Shown here: in pieces, positions 53,297-62,823 of the stretch
Layout: each line of letters opens with the position of its first letter
Position numbering within the stretch: the first letter of the stretch is position 1
DNA from: CAVUXJ01 sp963814975
GTDB lineage: Bacteria > Acidobacteriota > Vicinamibacteria > Vicinamibacterales > CAVVIG01
Length of the DNA: 64,000 nt
Reading direction: 5' to 3'
NCBI GenBank assembly: GCA_963814975.1
Contig: CAWFFB010000022.1
Location: 440,575-504,574 of the forward strand
Program-made: the position numbers and the translations under genes
The notes under the pieces: model-generated
Told to the model about the DNA's origin: nothing
What the model saw: only the letters and a program-made list of their open reading frames with translations
The model's database searches: none

Positions 53297-54268
53297 TTAC
53301 CTTCGGTACCAATCGTGGAGCCTGTCACCTTCCGGAATCTTCCACTTGACGTCGAGGATGAGCCTTTCGCCCTCCCAGTGCCGGACGAGCGGCTGCTTGC
53401 GCAACCCGCCGTACATGAACTCTTCGACGAACTCGATGCAGCGGTACTCGAGCAGCTGCGCGTTCGGCTCCAACCGTCGATAGAGCGGCATCGAGAACTT
53501 CCATGGCCTGGTGAACACGTTGGGATCCTCGACCGTCACCTCGTAGTGGATCGCGTCCTTTGTGATAGGGGTGAAGCGCTCCGTCACGTGCAGCGCCTCA
53601 CTATGATAGTTGCCAGCCCTGTCGAACCAGTTCTTGCCGTTGAACTCCGTCACGTCCGCGATCAACGTATCGCCTTCCCACCGGCCGACCGAATGTCCCA
53701 TATATGTCAAGTCCGGCGGTGGCTCCACCTGGTCGAGATGGATCGTGCGGCCGGTGCTCGTGAACGCGAATGCCATGTGGACTTTGTTCGTGCTCTGGAC
53801 GATTTGAACGGGGTAGGACATGTACATCGCCCGCGGAATGCCCGGCAGGTAACATTTCAGCTCCGGATCGCGGTCGATCCAGCTGTCTCGGTTCTCGTTC
53901 CTGATTTTCAGCGTTTCCGGCTTGTACGGGATGATGCCGTCGCCTTCCACCACTCCAACCGACCCGGGCACACCGCCTGCCGCGCCCAGCGCAAGCACGG
54001 GCGCCGCGGGCACCCGCGCATCGTCATACGGGTAGACCCCCTGCTGCATGACGGCGCCCGGTCTCGCTTCGTGGGCCTCGAGATCCCAGTTCGCTTCGTT
54101 GAGCGCCTGCCAGATCCCGCTGAAATCCGGCTTGCCGTCTGCGGTGCGCCCGGACGGCGCGTCCGACGGGCGGCCGCCGGACCGCGTCACGGCCAGCGTC
54201 ACGACGGCGCCAAGCGCCGCCGCTGCCACTGCCACTGCAATCGTCGCCCCCCCGAGCTGACTCGCCAT
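53297..54268 (-). CDS. Membrane-anchored 'DGKPD-GIW' family protein
   Basis: 323 residues, ATG 54268 with GGAG 6 nt upstream. N-terminal anchor or signal (GGATIAVAVAAAALGAVVTL), then TADGKPDFSGIWQALNEANW, LKCYLPGIPRAMYMSYPVQI, DLTYMGHSVGRWEGDTLIAD, SEALHVTERFTP and VTVEDPNVFTRPWKFSMPLY. The same family as its upstream neighbour (8-nt gap) and the gene at 13236. The CYLPG(I/V)PR-type segment near the middle is typical. Likely periplasmic; function not established. Frame intact. Confidence 0.85.
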   Translation of the reverse strand: MASQLGGATIAVAVAAAALGAVVTLAVTRSGGRPSDAPSGRTADGKPDFSGIWQALNEANWDLEAHEARPGAVMQQGVYPYDDARVPAAPVLALGAAGGVPGSVGVVEGDGIIPYKPETLKIRNENRDSWIDRDPELKCYLPGIPRAMYMSYPVQIVQSTNKVHMAFAFTSTGRTIHLDQVEPPPDLTYMGHSVGRWEGDTLIADVTEFNGKNWFDRAGNYHSEALHVTERFTPITKDAIHYEVTVEDPNVFTRPWKFSMPLYRRLEPNAQLLEYRCIEFVEEFMYGGLRKQPLVRHWEGERLILDVKWKIPEGDRLHDWYRR

Positions 54269-54277
54269 GACGATCTC

Positions 54278-55537
54278 CTATCTCGTCAACGGGTTGGCTT
54301 CTTCGCCGGTATCCGCAAAGCCTCCCGCGAATCCGCCGCACCCCGCGCTGCACAAGGTAGCCGGATCCGGGCCACGCCCCCGGGCGAAGGCACGTTCTTC
54401 GGCGCGCGCACCCGCCAGCAGTGCCGGCATGCCGTAGTTCCCTTCGTGGCACCGCGGCTCTTTGTAGACGCGGTTCGCTTCGTCGGGCTGCTTCGTGTAT
54501 TCCTGCTTCACCGTCCACGAACGGGTCCAGGTCGTGGGATCCTCGATCGTCACCATGTATTCCAACGTGCCGGCGTCGCGGCGGGTCCACCGCTCGACCA
54601 GGTGCAGGTTCTCGCGCGAGCCCTGGAAATCGGTCTTCGCCGAGAAGTTGGTCACGTCGACGACGAGCGTGTCACCTTCCCATCGGCCGCGCGAGTCGCC
54701 CCACCACTGACGAACGTTCGAAGGCAAGTGCGGCCGATCCGTGATAGGGATCACCCGCTGCCATCCCTGGCCTTGGCCCGTGTCGTAGAAGATCGAAACG
54801 GCCTGCGGCGACTGAACGATCTGTGGGAAGAAGCCGGCGGCGCCGCCAAAATCCGGGAGGACGGCTGCCATGCACCGTTCGCCGAGCGTCCGATCCTCGG
54901 GGCCGTAGGCACGATTGATCGCGCCTCCCCCACCGCCGCCGGCGGTGACATAGTACGGTGGCGTTTGGCCACGTTTCGGCGACGGGGGCCCATACGTTCC
55001 ACCGTCGCAGCCGGGCAACTTGTTCTTGCAAACCTCGGTAGCTTGAAGCAGGGCCAGCTGGAACTGGCGCAACGCGTCCCTGCGTTTGATGGCCTCCGGG
55101 GCAAGCGGCGGGATACGGCCATCGGGCGGATCGACGATGAGCGACGTGCGCCTGCCCGTCGGCTTGTGCGAGAGAAAGATGTTCGTGGCGTAGGCCCCGC
55201 CCACGTCCTGTTCGCTGCCGCGCCCGTAGCGGCGGACGTCCTGGCTCACGATGGCCGACCGCTGCTTGTCCAGCTCGACCCGTTCTTCGTCGGTGAAGAA
55301 CTCTCTGTTGCCATAACGGGTCGGCCGCTGGAGCGGGATTTCGTACGTGTCGTTCCAGATGCCCTGCAGATCCGGCGCACCCCACGGCGTTCTTGGCGCA
55401 GGACCTGCCTTCTCTGCGGCCTGACCGCCCGGCGCTGGCGCCTGTCCGACGACGGCGGGCTCTCCCAGCTCGAGGGCTACAGCCAGGGCAACCAGCACCA
55501 CGGTCACACCGATCGCCTGGAAAAATCGTTTCGCCAT
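54278..55537 (-). CDS. Secreted 'DGKPD-GIW' family protein, long form
   Basis: 419 residues, ATG 55537 with GAGGGAG about 10 nt upstream. Signal peptide FFQAIGVTVVLVALAVALEL; then RTPWGAPDLQGIWNDTYEIP, SLIVDPPDGRIPPLAPEAIK, LGERCMAAVLPDFGGAAGFF, VRQWWGDSRGRWEGDTLVVD, LHLVERWTRRDAGTLEYMVT and EDPTTWTRSWTVKQEYTKQP. The C-terminus has CHEGNYGMPALLAGARAEE with an extra Cys-rich tail. First gene of the three-gene set ending in the DUF6152 gene. Function unknown. Confidence 0.85.
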   Translation of the reverse strand: MAKRFFQAIGVTVVLVALAVALELGEPAVVGQAPAPGGQAAEKAGPAPRTPWGAPDLQGIWNDTYEIPLQRPTRYGNREFFTDEERVELDKQRSAIVSQDVRRYGRGSEQDVGGAYATNIFLSHKPTGRRTSLIVDPPDGRIPPLAPEAIKRRDALRQFQLALLQATEVCKNKLPGCDGGTYGPPSPKRGQTPPYYVTAGGGGGGAINRAYGPEDRTLGERCMAAVLPDFGGAAGFFPQIVQSPQAVSIFYDTGQGQGWQRVIPITDRPHLPSNVRQWWGDSRGRWEGDTLVVDVTNFSAKTDFQGSRENLHLVERWTRRDAGTLEYMVTIEDPTTWTRSWTVKQEYTKQPDEANRVYKEPRCHEGNYGMPALLAGARAEERAFARGRGPDPATLCSAGCGGFAGGFADTGEEANPLTR

Positions 55538-55708
55538 TTTTCAGTGCTCCCTCGGACACCCTGTGTCTACACCCGCCCTCCCCCGCTGTCAAGCGGTGCT
55601 GCGACACCGATCGGGCGGCGTCGCATCGCAAGCATTCTTACAGGAAGCGTGGCCAACCAACCGTCCCGGCGCAACCACACACGCGTCTGTACCGCTACGG
55701 TCATGTCC

Positions 55709-55733
55709 GGTTCGAATCCCACCCGCTCCACCA
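55709..55733 (+). other. Orphan tRNA 3' end (T-loop to CCA)
   Basis: GGTTCGAATCCCACCCGCTC then CACCA. This is the TTCGAAT T-loop, 3' acceptor strand CCGCTCC, discriminator A and CCA. The T-stem does not pair with the preceding bases, and no GGAGCGG 5' acceptor strand, D-arm or anticodon arm is found 60-90 nt upstream. A tRNA fragment, such as an integration (att) scar. The surrounding 55538-56113 has no supportable gene. Confidence 0.6.
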
Positions 55734-56113
55734 GACCTTCCGCGAATGCTGTGCGGAGTCGAACCGCTAACAAAAGGCTCAGAAGTCCGGAAGCGAAAAC
55801 GGCGCGGGCGTCTAGCCGTGATTGGCTGCCGATTTGTTGAGGCCGGCGCATCCATCGACGTGCCGTTCGAAGCGTTCTTGTAGCCCGCGCGTGCCGTTCG
55901 TACCTGTCCATGGCGAATTCCAAGATTCGCGAGCATTCTTTGCCCGTGTCGCGGTCTTGGTAGCATTGTGCGGTGCGCTTAACAGAATGCCCCTTGCGCG
56001 CTTGAGTGCGACAGAAATATAGAGAGCCGCCGCTGAGCGGCATCTCGCGCATCGGGCTCCGTCCCCTTGGGCTGAATCATCGTGTTCTCAATCTGCTCCG
56101 ACAGCCAACCAAC

Positions 56114-57297
56114 CCCGTATTGTCCCAAATCGCGGCCGAGCGGTTACAGCCGGCTGGCCAAACACTTCACGCCGCTCGCTCGTAGTAATTCGGCAAGCCA
56201 CCGAGCCGTGGACGCCGACGGATTCCGCCCTCGCGTCGACCAAGTGCCCGCCTCTCGATGAGCCGATTCTCGAGGCCTTGATGATTCCGCTCGCGATGAT
56301 AGTGATCGACGAATTCCTGGAGGGCCCGCCTGAAATGACGCTCCCCGAGCGGCACGATCCGATCGAGGCACTCATGTTTGATCGACCGCACAAAGCGTTC
56401 GGCATAGGCGTTCGCATTGGGCGCCTGAAACGGTGTCTGCAGGACGTGCAATCCGGCCTCGCCCAGCAAGCGTTGCACAGCCCGGCTCCACTTTCGGTCA
56501 CGGTCACAGATCAACATCCGATGATCGCTCAGCAGGCCGTCGGTTGCGGTGAGCGTTCGACAGACTTGGCGCATGAAGAGATCATTGGCATGCGGTGTGG
56601 ACCCCACAATCTGCACACCCCGTGATGCGAGGTCGATCACGAAGACGGTGTAGAACGTCACCAATCCGCGCCACGTCCAGACTTCCGTCGTGAAGAAATC
56701 GGCCCCAGCCACCGCGCCCCAGTGCGCGCGAAGAAACGTCTGCCACGAGGTCGGCCGCGCCGGCACCGGCGGCAGTCCGTGCCTCTTGAGAATCCGGGCG
56801 ATCGTCGAGCGGCCAACACGATGCCCAAGATTCTTGAGGGCTCCTTGGATCCGCGTGTAACCCCACGTGGGATTCTCTTCCGCCATCCGGACGACCAAGC
56901 GTTGAATCTCGGCAAGGACACCGTGACGGCCAGAGCGCCTGCTCGGGTACGTCCATTTCCGCACGATGAGCTGTCGGTGCCACCGCAGGATCGTGTCTGG
57001 CGTCACGAGGGTGGAGATCTGACGCAAGACTTGCCGTCCCAGCCGATGCCCGCGGACCGGCAGGCGTCGTCGGTCGGTGTCAGTAAACGTGAGGCGCCGC
57101 TGACCCAGCTGGCGTCGAAGGACGCGGTTCTCCTCCATCAGATACGCGATCGCCTGCCGCTCCTGGCGATCCAACCAGCCGGTGAAGACGGCGAGCACCA
57201 TGTGGAGAGCCGACGCGTCGATCACCGCGGGAGTCTATAACACGCAGCCAAAATCGGCTGTTCGGACCGTGTCAGCCGAGTTGTGGGACACTACGGG
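56114..57297 (-). mobile_element. Integrase-type IS, family B copy 1
   Basis: The left end CCCGTATTGTCCCA and the reverse complement of the right end CCCGTAGTGTCCCA are terminal repeats around a single transposase gene. A related copy lies at 62818-63999. Confidence 0.75.
56167..57225 (-). CDS. Integrase-core transposase, family B copy 1
   Basis: 352 residues, intact. IDASALHMVLAVFTGWLDRQ and YLMEENRVLRRQLGQRRLTF; HTH NPTWGYTRIQGALKNLGHRV; catalytic AGADFFTTEVWTWRG (Asp), MLICDRDRKWSRAVQ (Asp) and NAYAERFVRSIKHECLDRIV (Glu); end LGGLPNYYERAA. The paralogue at 62869-63927 has the same length with many substitutions. Confidence 0.9.
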   Translation of the reverse strand: MIDASALHMVLAVFTGWLDRQERQAIAYLMEENRVLRRQLGQRRLTFTDTDRRRLPVRGHRLGRQVLRQISTLVTPDTILRWHRQLIVRKWTYPSRRSGRHGVLAEIQRLVVRMAEENPTWGYTRIQGALKNLGHRVGRSTIARILKRHGLPPVPARPTSWQTFLRAHWGAVAGADFFTTEVWTWRGLVTFYTVFVIDLASRGVQIVGSTPHANDLFMRQVCRTLTATDGLLSDHRMLICDRDRKWSRAVQRLLGEAGLHVLQTPFQAPNANAYAERFVRSIKHECLDRIVPLGERHFRRALQEFVDHYHRERNHQGLENRLIERRALGRREGGIRRRPRLGGLPNYYERAA

Positions 57298-57311
57298 CGT
57301 TCATGCGTTAA

Positions 57312-57711
57312 GTCACGCGCACGTTGACGGCCGCGGAGGGCGGATGGCTAGTCAGCCACCGCGTGCTGATTTGTGACCGAGACGCCAAGTGGAGTGCACC
57401 GGTACGCGAGCGACTGGGCGCGGCCGGTATCCGTGTGGTGCTAACGCCGTTTCAGGCGCCGAACGCGAATGCCTATGCCGAACGGTTCGTACGCTCGATT
57501 AAGGACGAGTGTCTGCATCGCGTAATCCCGTTCGGCGAGCGTCATCTCCGCCGAACGATTGCCGAATACGTCGAGCACTACCACCGTGAGCGCAATCACC
57601 AGGGGATTAAGAATGAACTGATCGCGGGCGGGCCGCCGACACCCCCGTTGGCCGGATTCGTCGGCGTCCGCGACTCGGCGGGTTACTCAACTATTACTAT
57701 CGCGCGGCATA
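57312..57711 (+). pseudogene. Integrase-type transposase, C-terminal half
   Basis: Starts abruptly beside the preceding IS end and reads SHRVLICDRDAKWSAPVRER (second Asp), NAYAERFVRSIKDECLHRVI (Glu) and EYVEHYHRERNHQG; a frame change near 57655 leads to PRLGGLLNYYYRAA and stop. The N-terminal half is missing. 57712-58069 shows nothing recognisable. Confidence 0.8.
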
Positions 57712-58069
57712 GTGAGGCGCGCGGATTGACTCGACGGTTCGGCCCACGAAAGAGACACTGACGTACCTCCAACCCACTCGATGCGACGCGAATGGCCGGA
57801 CGCGGCCACGTGCAGGCATTGACGCTGGTGCAAGACGGCCCTTCCGAATGGCAGGCTCAGACCCCATCGCGGCTATTCGCTGCAGTGTGGCGCCGAGATT
57901 CCATCATCGCCCTCGCGTACCTGAACAAATTTGCTTCATCGCCGTGCATTTCGCATTGACCACGGCTGACGGCGAAGGGACAATCCCGGAAGTGCTGGAA
58001 GTGCCGTTGGAATTCCTTCCTTCCGCAGCCGCCGTCGCGTCGACCGGCGCTCGAACAACGTGACCTAGA

Positions 58070-59788
58070 ATGCGCGGCATGGTCCAGCCCGTCCTGCTTG
58101 CCATCGACGATGATGAGACCCTGCTGGGCGACATCGAACGCGAACTGCACGATCGGTACGCGCGGCACTATCAGGTGGTCTGCGTGCGATCGCCCGCGGA
58201 GGCGCGTGCGCAGCTCACGGACTTTGCCGCCTCGGGCGTCGAGGTCGCCCTGGTGCTGGCCGCCCGGTCGGCCGCGGAGGTGCCCACCAGCGAGCTACTC
58301 GCCGAGGTCCGGCAGGTCCACCCCCGGGCCAAGCGAGCCCTAGTGGTGGCGTTCGGCGACTGGGGCCAGAAGGCGGTCGGCGACGAGATCTTCGAGGGGG
58401 TGGCCGACGGTCGGTTCGATCACTATGTGCTGCGACCGGCAGAGTCGCCCGACGAACTGTTCCACCAGACGATCTCGAGCATGCTGCTCGAGTGGTGGGA
58501 GGCGAACCGAGCCGCGCCGCACATGGTGCACATCGTGGGCGAGTCGTGGACGGGCCGGGCCTACGAGCTGCGCGAGGCGCTCAAGCAGTGCGCGGTGGTG
58601 CACAACTTCTGCCTGGCCGACTCGGACGAGGGTCGGGCTCTGGTCGCCGCGGCACCCGAGGGGGCCGAGCTCCCGCTCATCGTGTTCCCCAACGGCATGG
58701 TCCTCGAGAACCCGAGCAACGCCGAGGTGGCAAGGGCCACCGGCGGTGCCGTCAACCCCGGGCGGGTGGACTTCGACGTGATCATCATCGGGGCCGGTCC
58801 CGCGGGCTTGTCGGCCGCGGTGTACGGCGCCTCGGAAGGGTTCCGCACGTTGGTGGTCGACAAGGGCGGCATCGGCGGCCAGGCCACGTCGAGCTCGCTC
58901 ATCAGGAACTACCTCGGGTTCCCGCGCGGCATCAGCGGCCGGCAGCTGGCCCAGAGCGCGTACAACCAGGCGTGGGTGTTCGGGGCGGAGTTCGTGTTCA
59001 TGCAATCGGTCACGGGGCTCGCCCGTGACGGTGACCAGCTCGTGGTCACGCTGTCCGACAGCGGCCCGGTGCGCTGCACCGCGGTGATCCTGGCGATGGG
59101 CGCCAGGTATCGCCGGCTCGACGTGCCGTCGCTGGAAGCATTGATCGGGGCCGGCGTGTTCTACGGGGGTCCGACATCTGAAGCATCGGCACTCACCGGT
59201 CGCGACGTCTTCATCGTCGGAGGCGCCAACTCGGCGGGGCAAGCTGCGCTGCACCTCGCTCGGTACGCCCGCACCGTCACGTTGGTGGTGCGGGCCGATT
59301 CGCTCCGCGCCGGGATGTCCGAGTACCTCGTGCGCCAGATCGAGGCGACCGACAATATCGAGGCGCGGCTCGGCTGCCAGGTGGTGGGCGGTGGCGGCGA
59401 CGGACGGCTCGAGCACCTGGTGCTGCGCGACATTGGGTCGCAGACAGAAGCCGCGGTCGAGGCGAACGCGCTCTTCCTCTTGATCGGAGCACAGCCGAAC
59501 ACCGATTGGCTTCCACCGGACTTCGAACGGGATGAGCAGGGATTCGTCCTCACGGGAGCAGATGTCTCGCAGCGTCGCGCATCGCCTCTCGATCGCAGTC
59601 CGCTTCTCCTCGAGACGAGCATGCCAGGCGTGTTCGCCGCCGGCGACGTCCGCCACGGTGCAGTGAAGCGTGTCGCCTCAGCGGTCGGTGAAGGCTCCAT
59701 CGCCATTCAGTTCCTTCATCAGCTCTTCGCCGCTGAGCAGCGCCAGCCGCGCGGCCGATCCGAGGAACATCCCAGCACTCTCGGCTAG
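58070..59788 (+). CDS. Response regulator / thioredoxin-reductase-like fusion
   Basis: 572 residues, intact; ATG 58070 or 58079. The N-terminal ~125 residues form a receiver-like domain (VLLAIDDDETLLGDIERELH with the acidic pocket), then a linker domain with a glutaredoxin-like look (HIVGESWTGRAYELREALKQ), then a two-domain flavoprotein from about residue 235: IIIGAGPAGLSAAVYGASEG (FAD), GIGGQATSSSLIRNYLGFP, FIVGGANSAGQAALHLARY (NADPH) and GVFAAGDVRHGAVKRVASAV. The CxxC redox pair of thioredoxin reductase is absent (GPTSEASALTG at that place). Possibly a redox sensor. The last ~12 residues overlap transposase-remnant sequence and may not be native. Confidence 0.85.
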   Translation: MRGMVQPVLLAIDDDETLLGDIERELHDRYARHYQVVCVRSPAEARAQLTDFAASGVEVALVLAARSAAEVPTSELLAEVRQVHPRAKRALVVAFGDWGQKAVGDEIFEGVADGRFDHYVLRPAESPDELFHQTISSMLLEWWEANRAAPHMVHIVGESWTGRAYELREALKQCAVVHNFCLADSDEGRALVAAAPEGAELPLIVFPNGMVLENPSNAEVARATGGAVNPGRVDFDVIIIGAGPAGLSAAVYGASEGFRTLVVDKGGIGGQATSSSLIRNYLGFPRGISGRQLAQSAYNQAWVFGAEFVFMQSVTGLARDGDQLVVTLSDSGPVRCTAVILAMGARYRRLDVPSLEALIGAGVFYGGPTSEASALTGRDVFIVGGANSAGQAALHLARYARTVTLVVRADSLRAGMSEYLVRQIEATDNIEARLGCQVVGGGGDGRLEHLVLRDIGSQTEAAVEANALFLLIGAQPNTDWLPPDFERDEQGFVLTGADVSQRRASPLDRSPLLLETSMPGVFAAGDVRHGAVKRVASAVGEGSIAIQFLHQLFAAEQRQPRGRSEEHPSTLG

Positions 59789-59789
59789 G

Positions 59790-60010
59790 CGCCGGTGCCA
59801 GCCCAGCAGAGTCGTCGGGGTAACCAGAAACGACGACCACCTGACGCGTGGCAGAAGTCGGCTGGCCGCCGTCAGGAACAAGCGATCTGCCCTCCGGAAT
59901 GTCGGCGGTTGGACCGCCGGCGCAGCACCGCCAGCTCGTGCCTGAGCACGACGATCTCGAGTTCTTTGAACTCAGGGAGATCGGAACAGAAGAAAGATGA
60001 GTTGCAGGAA
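59790..60010 (-). pseudogene. Integrase-type transposase N-terminal remnant
   Basis: LPEFKELEIVVLRHELAVLR and RRSNRRHSGGQIAC, then in another frame RVRWSSFLVTPTTLLGWHRR, form the start of an rve-type transposase. It breaks off at the 3' end of the fusion gene. Remaining bases to 60255 have no gene. Confidence 0.7.
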
Positions 60011-60255
60011 GCGTTAGAGCGCGACGTCGCACCCTGAGAGCACGGCACCTCACCACGAAGAAGGGACCGCTATTCTAACGCAATTGAGTTTACGCACCTA
60101 CAAGGCTAGGCGATGCATCCGTCGACCGGTAGAGATAGTCCAGCGGGTCCAGTCCGCGCAAACGAATCTGGTCGGGTTTGTGCGGGTTTGTTGCCGTTGA
60201 CAATACGCAGGCTTTGGCGTAGGGTCCCCTCACAGCTTAAAAGGGAGAGTGTGCG

Positions 60256-61708
60256 ATGGACACCAGACGTCATCGCGGGTACCGGATTGCCCTCCGGATC
60301 GCCCTGCTTGTGGCCCTTGCCGTTGGTCTTCTGGCACCTGCCGCTGCAACGGCCCAGTCGGACGAGTCTTCGGCTGGAGTAACGTTCACCAAAGACATCG
60401 CGCCGATTCTGCAGCGCAGCTGTCAGCACTGCCATCGCCCCGACGGCGTGGCGCCGATGTCGCTCATCACCTACGAGGAGGCGCGACCCTGGGCCCGGGC
60501 CATGAAAACGCGGACCGCCCTTCGGTCCAGCGGGGGGCGTATGCCGCCGTGGTTCGTCGAGAAGAACATCGGCATCCAGCGATTCAAGAACGATCCCTCC
60601 CTCAGCGACGAGGAGATCGCGAAGATTGCGAAATGGGCCGACAGCGGCGCGCCGCGAGGCAATCCGGCCGACATGCCGCCGCCGCGTCAGTTCGACAACA
60701 GCGACAAGTGGACGATCGGCGAACCCGATCTGGTGCTGCGGTCGCCGGACGTGATCGTCCCGGCCGTGGGGCCCGACAAGTGGGGAGATATCGGGCTCGT
60801 GCCGACGGGTCTCACCGAAGATCGCTACGTGTCGGCCGTCGAGGTCAGAGAGGTCAACGATATTCCCAAGAGCGGCGCGACCAATACGGTGGGCGGACGT
60901 TGCGGTCTTCCACCACATGACGTATTCCAGCGTGGTGCAGGGCGAGCGTGGATCCGACGGCGCCGACGAAGGCACCACCAGCTGGCCCATTCACGAAGTC
61001 GGGCGCAACGCGGATGTCTTTCCGCCCGAGGCCGGCCGGCTGCTGGCGGCGAATTCGGCCTTGGCGCTCACCGCCAGCCATCTGCACTCGAACGGCCGTG
61101 AGACGAAAGCGCATCTCGAGTTCGCCTTCAAGTTCTTTCCGAAGGGCTACAAGCCGCTCTATCGCCGCTCGAGCCTGCGCCTGGGCAACGGCATCGACAT
61201 CGACATGAAGCCGAATCAGGCCAATCAGGAGCTCCACGCGTACTCCGTGCTGCAGGAGCACACCAAGATCATCACGTTCGAGCCGCACATGCACGCGCCG
61301 GGCGTGCGCATGTGCCTCGAGGCGATCTGGGGCGACAACATCCAGATGCTCAACTGCGTGGGCTACGACCACAACTGGGTCAAGCAATACGTGTACGCGG
61401 ACGATGCCGCGCCGCTGCTGCCGAAAGGCACGATCGTGCACCTGATCGGATTCCTCGACACCACGCCCGCCAACAGGAACCCCGCGGACCCGAGAAACTG
61501 GGCGGGCGGCGGCCGGCGGTCGATCGCCAACATGTTCATCGACCTTGGCTACTGCGGTGTGCGCTCACCGAAGAGCAATTCCAGGCCGAGATGGCCAAGC
61601 GGCGACAGAACATGAAGAGCAGGAACGACTACGACATCGGCTGCCCACTGTGCTGGGCTCCGCCAGTGCCGCAGCCGCAGCAGCACGACGGCAGGGCAGG
61701 GGAACCAG
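60256..61708 (+). CDS. Secreted monohaem cytochrome c, monooxygenase-like
   Basis: About 480 residues over three frames; ATG 60256, AAAGGGAGAG upstream. Signal peptide IALRIALLVALAVGLLAPAA; haem site SCQHCHRPDGVAPMSL (CxxCH at about 56-60); then WFVEKNIGIQRFKNDPSLSD. After a frame change near 60895: VFHHMTYSSVVQGERG, SALALTASHLHSNGRETKAH, IITFEPHMHAPGVRMCLEAI and GTIVHLIGFLDTTPANRNP. His-rich motifs (FHH, HLHS, HMH) resemble copper ascorbate-dependent monooxygenase folds seen in such fusions. A second change near 61560 leads to LTEEQFQAEMAKRRQNMKSR and NDYDIGCPLCWAP. The end is uncertain. Confidence 0.7.
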
Positions 61709-61710
61709 TG

Positions 61711-62823
61711 ATGCGGCCGGGCTCTGTGGCGTGGATGGGGGCGACTGCTGCTCGCCCCGCTGGTGGCGCTCCTGTTGTTCCAGGTTGCCGGCGCGCAGAC
61801 CAGATTCACCTACTCGAAGGGCCAGAGCGTGTCGCCGGCGTACGAGGGGTGGTGGCCGAACGAGGACGGGTCCTTCACGATGTTCTTCGGGTACATGAAC
61901 TCGAACTGGCTGGAGGAGTTCGACATCCCGATCGGTCCCGACAACAACATCGAACCGGGAGGCCCCGATCAAGGGCAGCCGACGCACTTTTATCCGCGCC
62001 GCAATCCTTTCCTGTTCACGATCCGCGTGCCCAAGGATTTCGGCGAGCAAGGAGCTGATCTGGACGCTGACGACCAACGGGAAGACGGAGCGCGCCTACG
62101 CGTCGCTCAAGAGCGACTACCAGATCGACAAGCAGGTGATCTCCACTCGAAGTGGGCGGGGACGTCGGCAGCCTGCGCGACGAGCTTCGCACGAACATGC
62201 CGCCGGACCTCAAGGTCGAAGGGGACAAGCGGCGGACCGTGAAGGTGGGAGAGCCGATGACGCTGGTGGCGCTTGCCAGCGACCCCGACAACCTGCCGGC
62301 CAGACGAGACGGGAGACCGCAGCCTGGTCGAGGCGGCCTGCGAGGGCAGACCGCCGAGTGTCGCGCGCGGACAGCCGCCGCTCCGCTCCACCCGCAACCC
62401 CGCGTATCGGCCGCCCTCGTCGACTATCCGTCGAGCGGACCCGGCTTGCGGTTGTCGTGGATCGTCTACCGAGGCAAGGCCGCAGCGGTGACGCTTCAGC
62501 CCCGAGCAGATGAAGACGTGGACGGACACGCGGGTCGTACGCGAACTCTCCGTGGTCGCCTCCGTACGTGATTCCCGAGCCGCCTCCGGACGGCAAGTGG
62601 GTACGTGCAGGCGACGTTCCAGGAGCCGGGAACCTATGTGCTCCGCGCCGTGGCCAGCGACGGCTCCTTGTTCACCTATGAAAACGTGACGGTCAGCGTG
62701 AGCCGGAGACTGTCACCTGCCTGCCCGTCGGAGAATGAGCGGTACGGGGGGGACTTGGAATCGATGATTGGCGGCAGTTCGAAATTCAACAGCGCGGACA
62801 TCCCCGTATCTCACTTTTCGTAA
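61711..62823 (+). CDS. Secreted protein of the 'TRFTYSKGQ' family
   Basis: About 350 residues with four frame changes (near 61745, 62050, 62150, 62500). ATG 61711, GGGGA upstream. Signal peptide GRLLLAPLVALLLFQVAGAQ, then TRFTYSKGQSVSPAYEGWWP, FFGYMNSNWLEEFDIPIGPD, NNIEPGGPDQGQPTHFYPRR, KELIWTLTTNGKTERAYASL, LRDELRTNMPPDLKVEGDK and VQATFQEPGTYVLRAVASDG: a beta-sandwich, ending with a PKD-like domain. It follows the cytochrome gene directly; the pair recurs in Acidobacteriota as far as I know, with unknown role. The end is read from the open frame and abuts the next IS, so the native C-terminus may be altered. Confidence 0.65.

Noticed and set aside
55620..55733. Complete tRNA gene
   Set aside because: Only the 3' end fits; no matching 5' acceptor strand, D-arm or anticodon arm, and the T-stem is unpaired.
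52913..55840. 975-codon open frame on the plus strand
   Set aside because: Antisense across the DUF6152 gene and two secreted paralogues, which have signal peptides, ribosome sites and conserved motifs.
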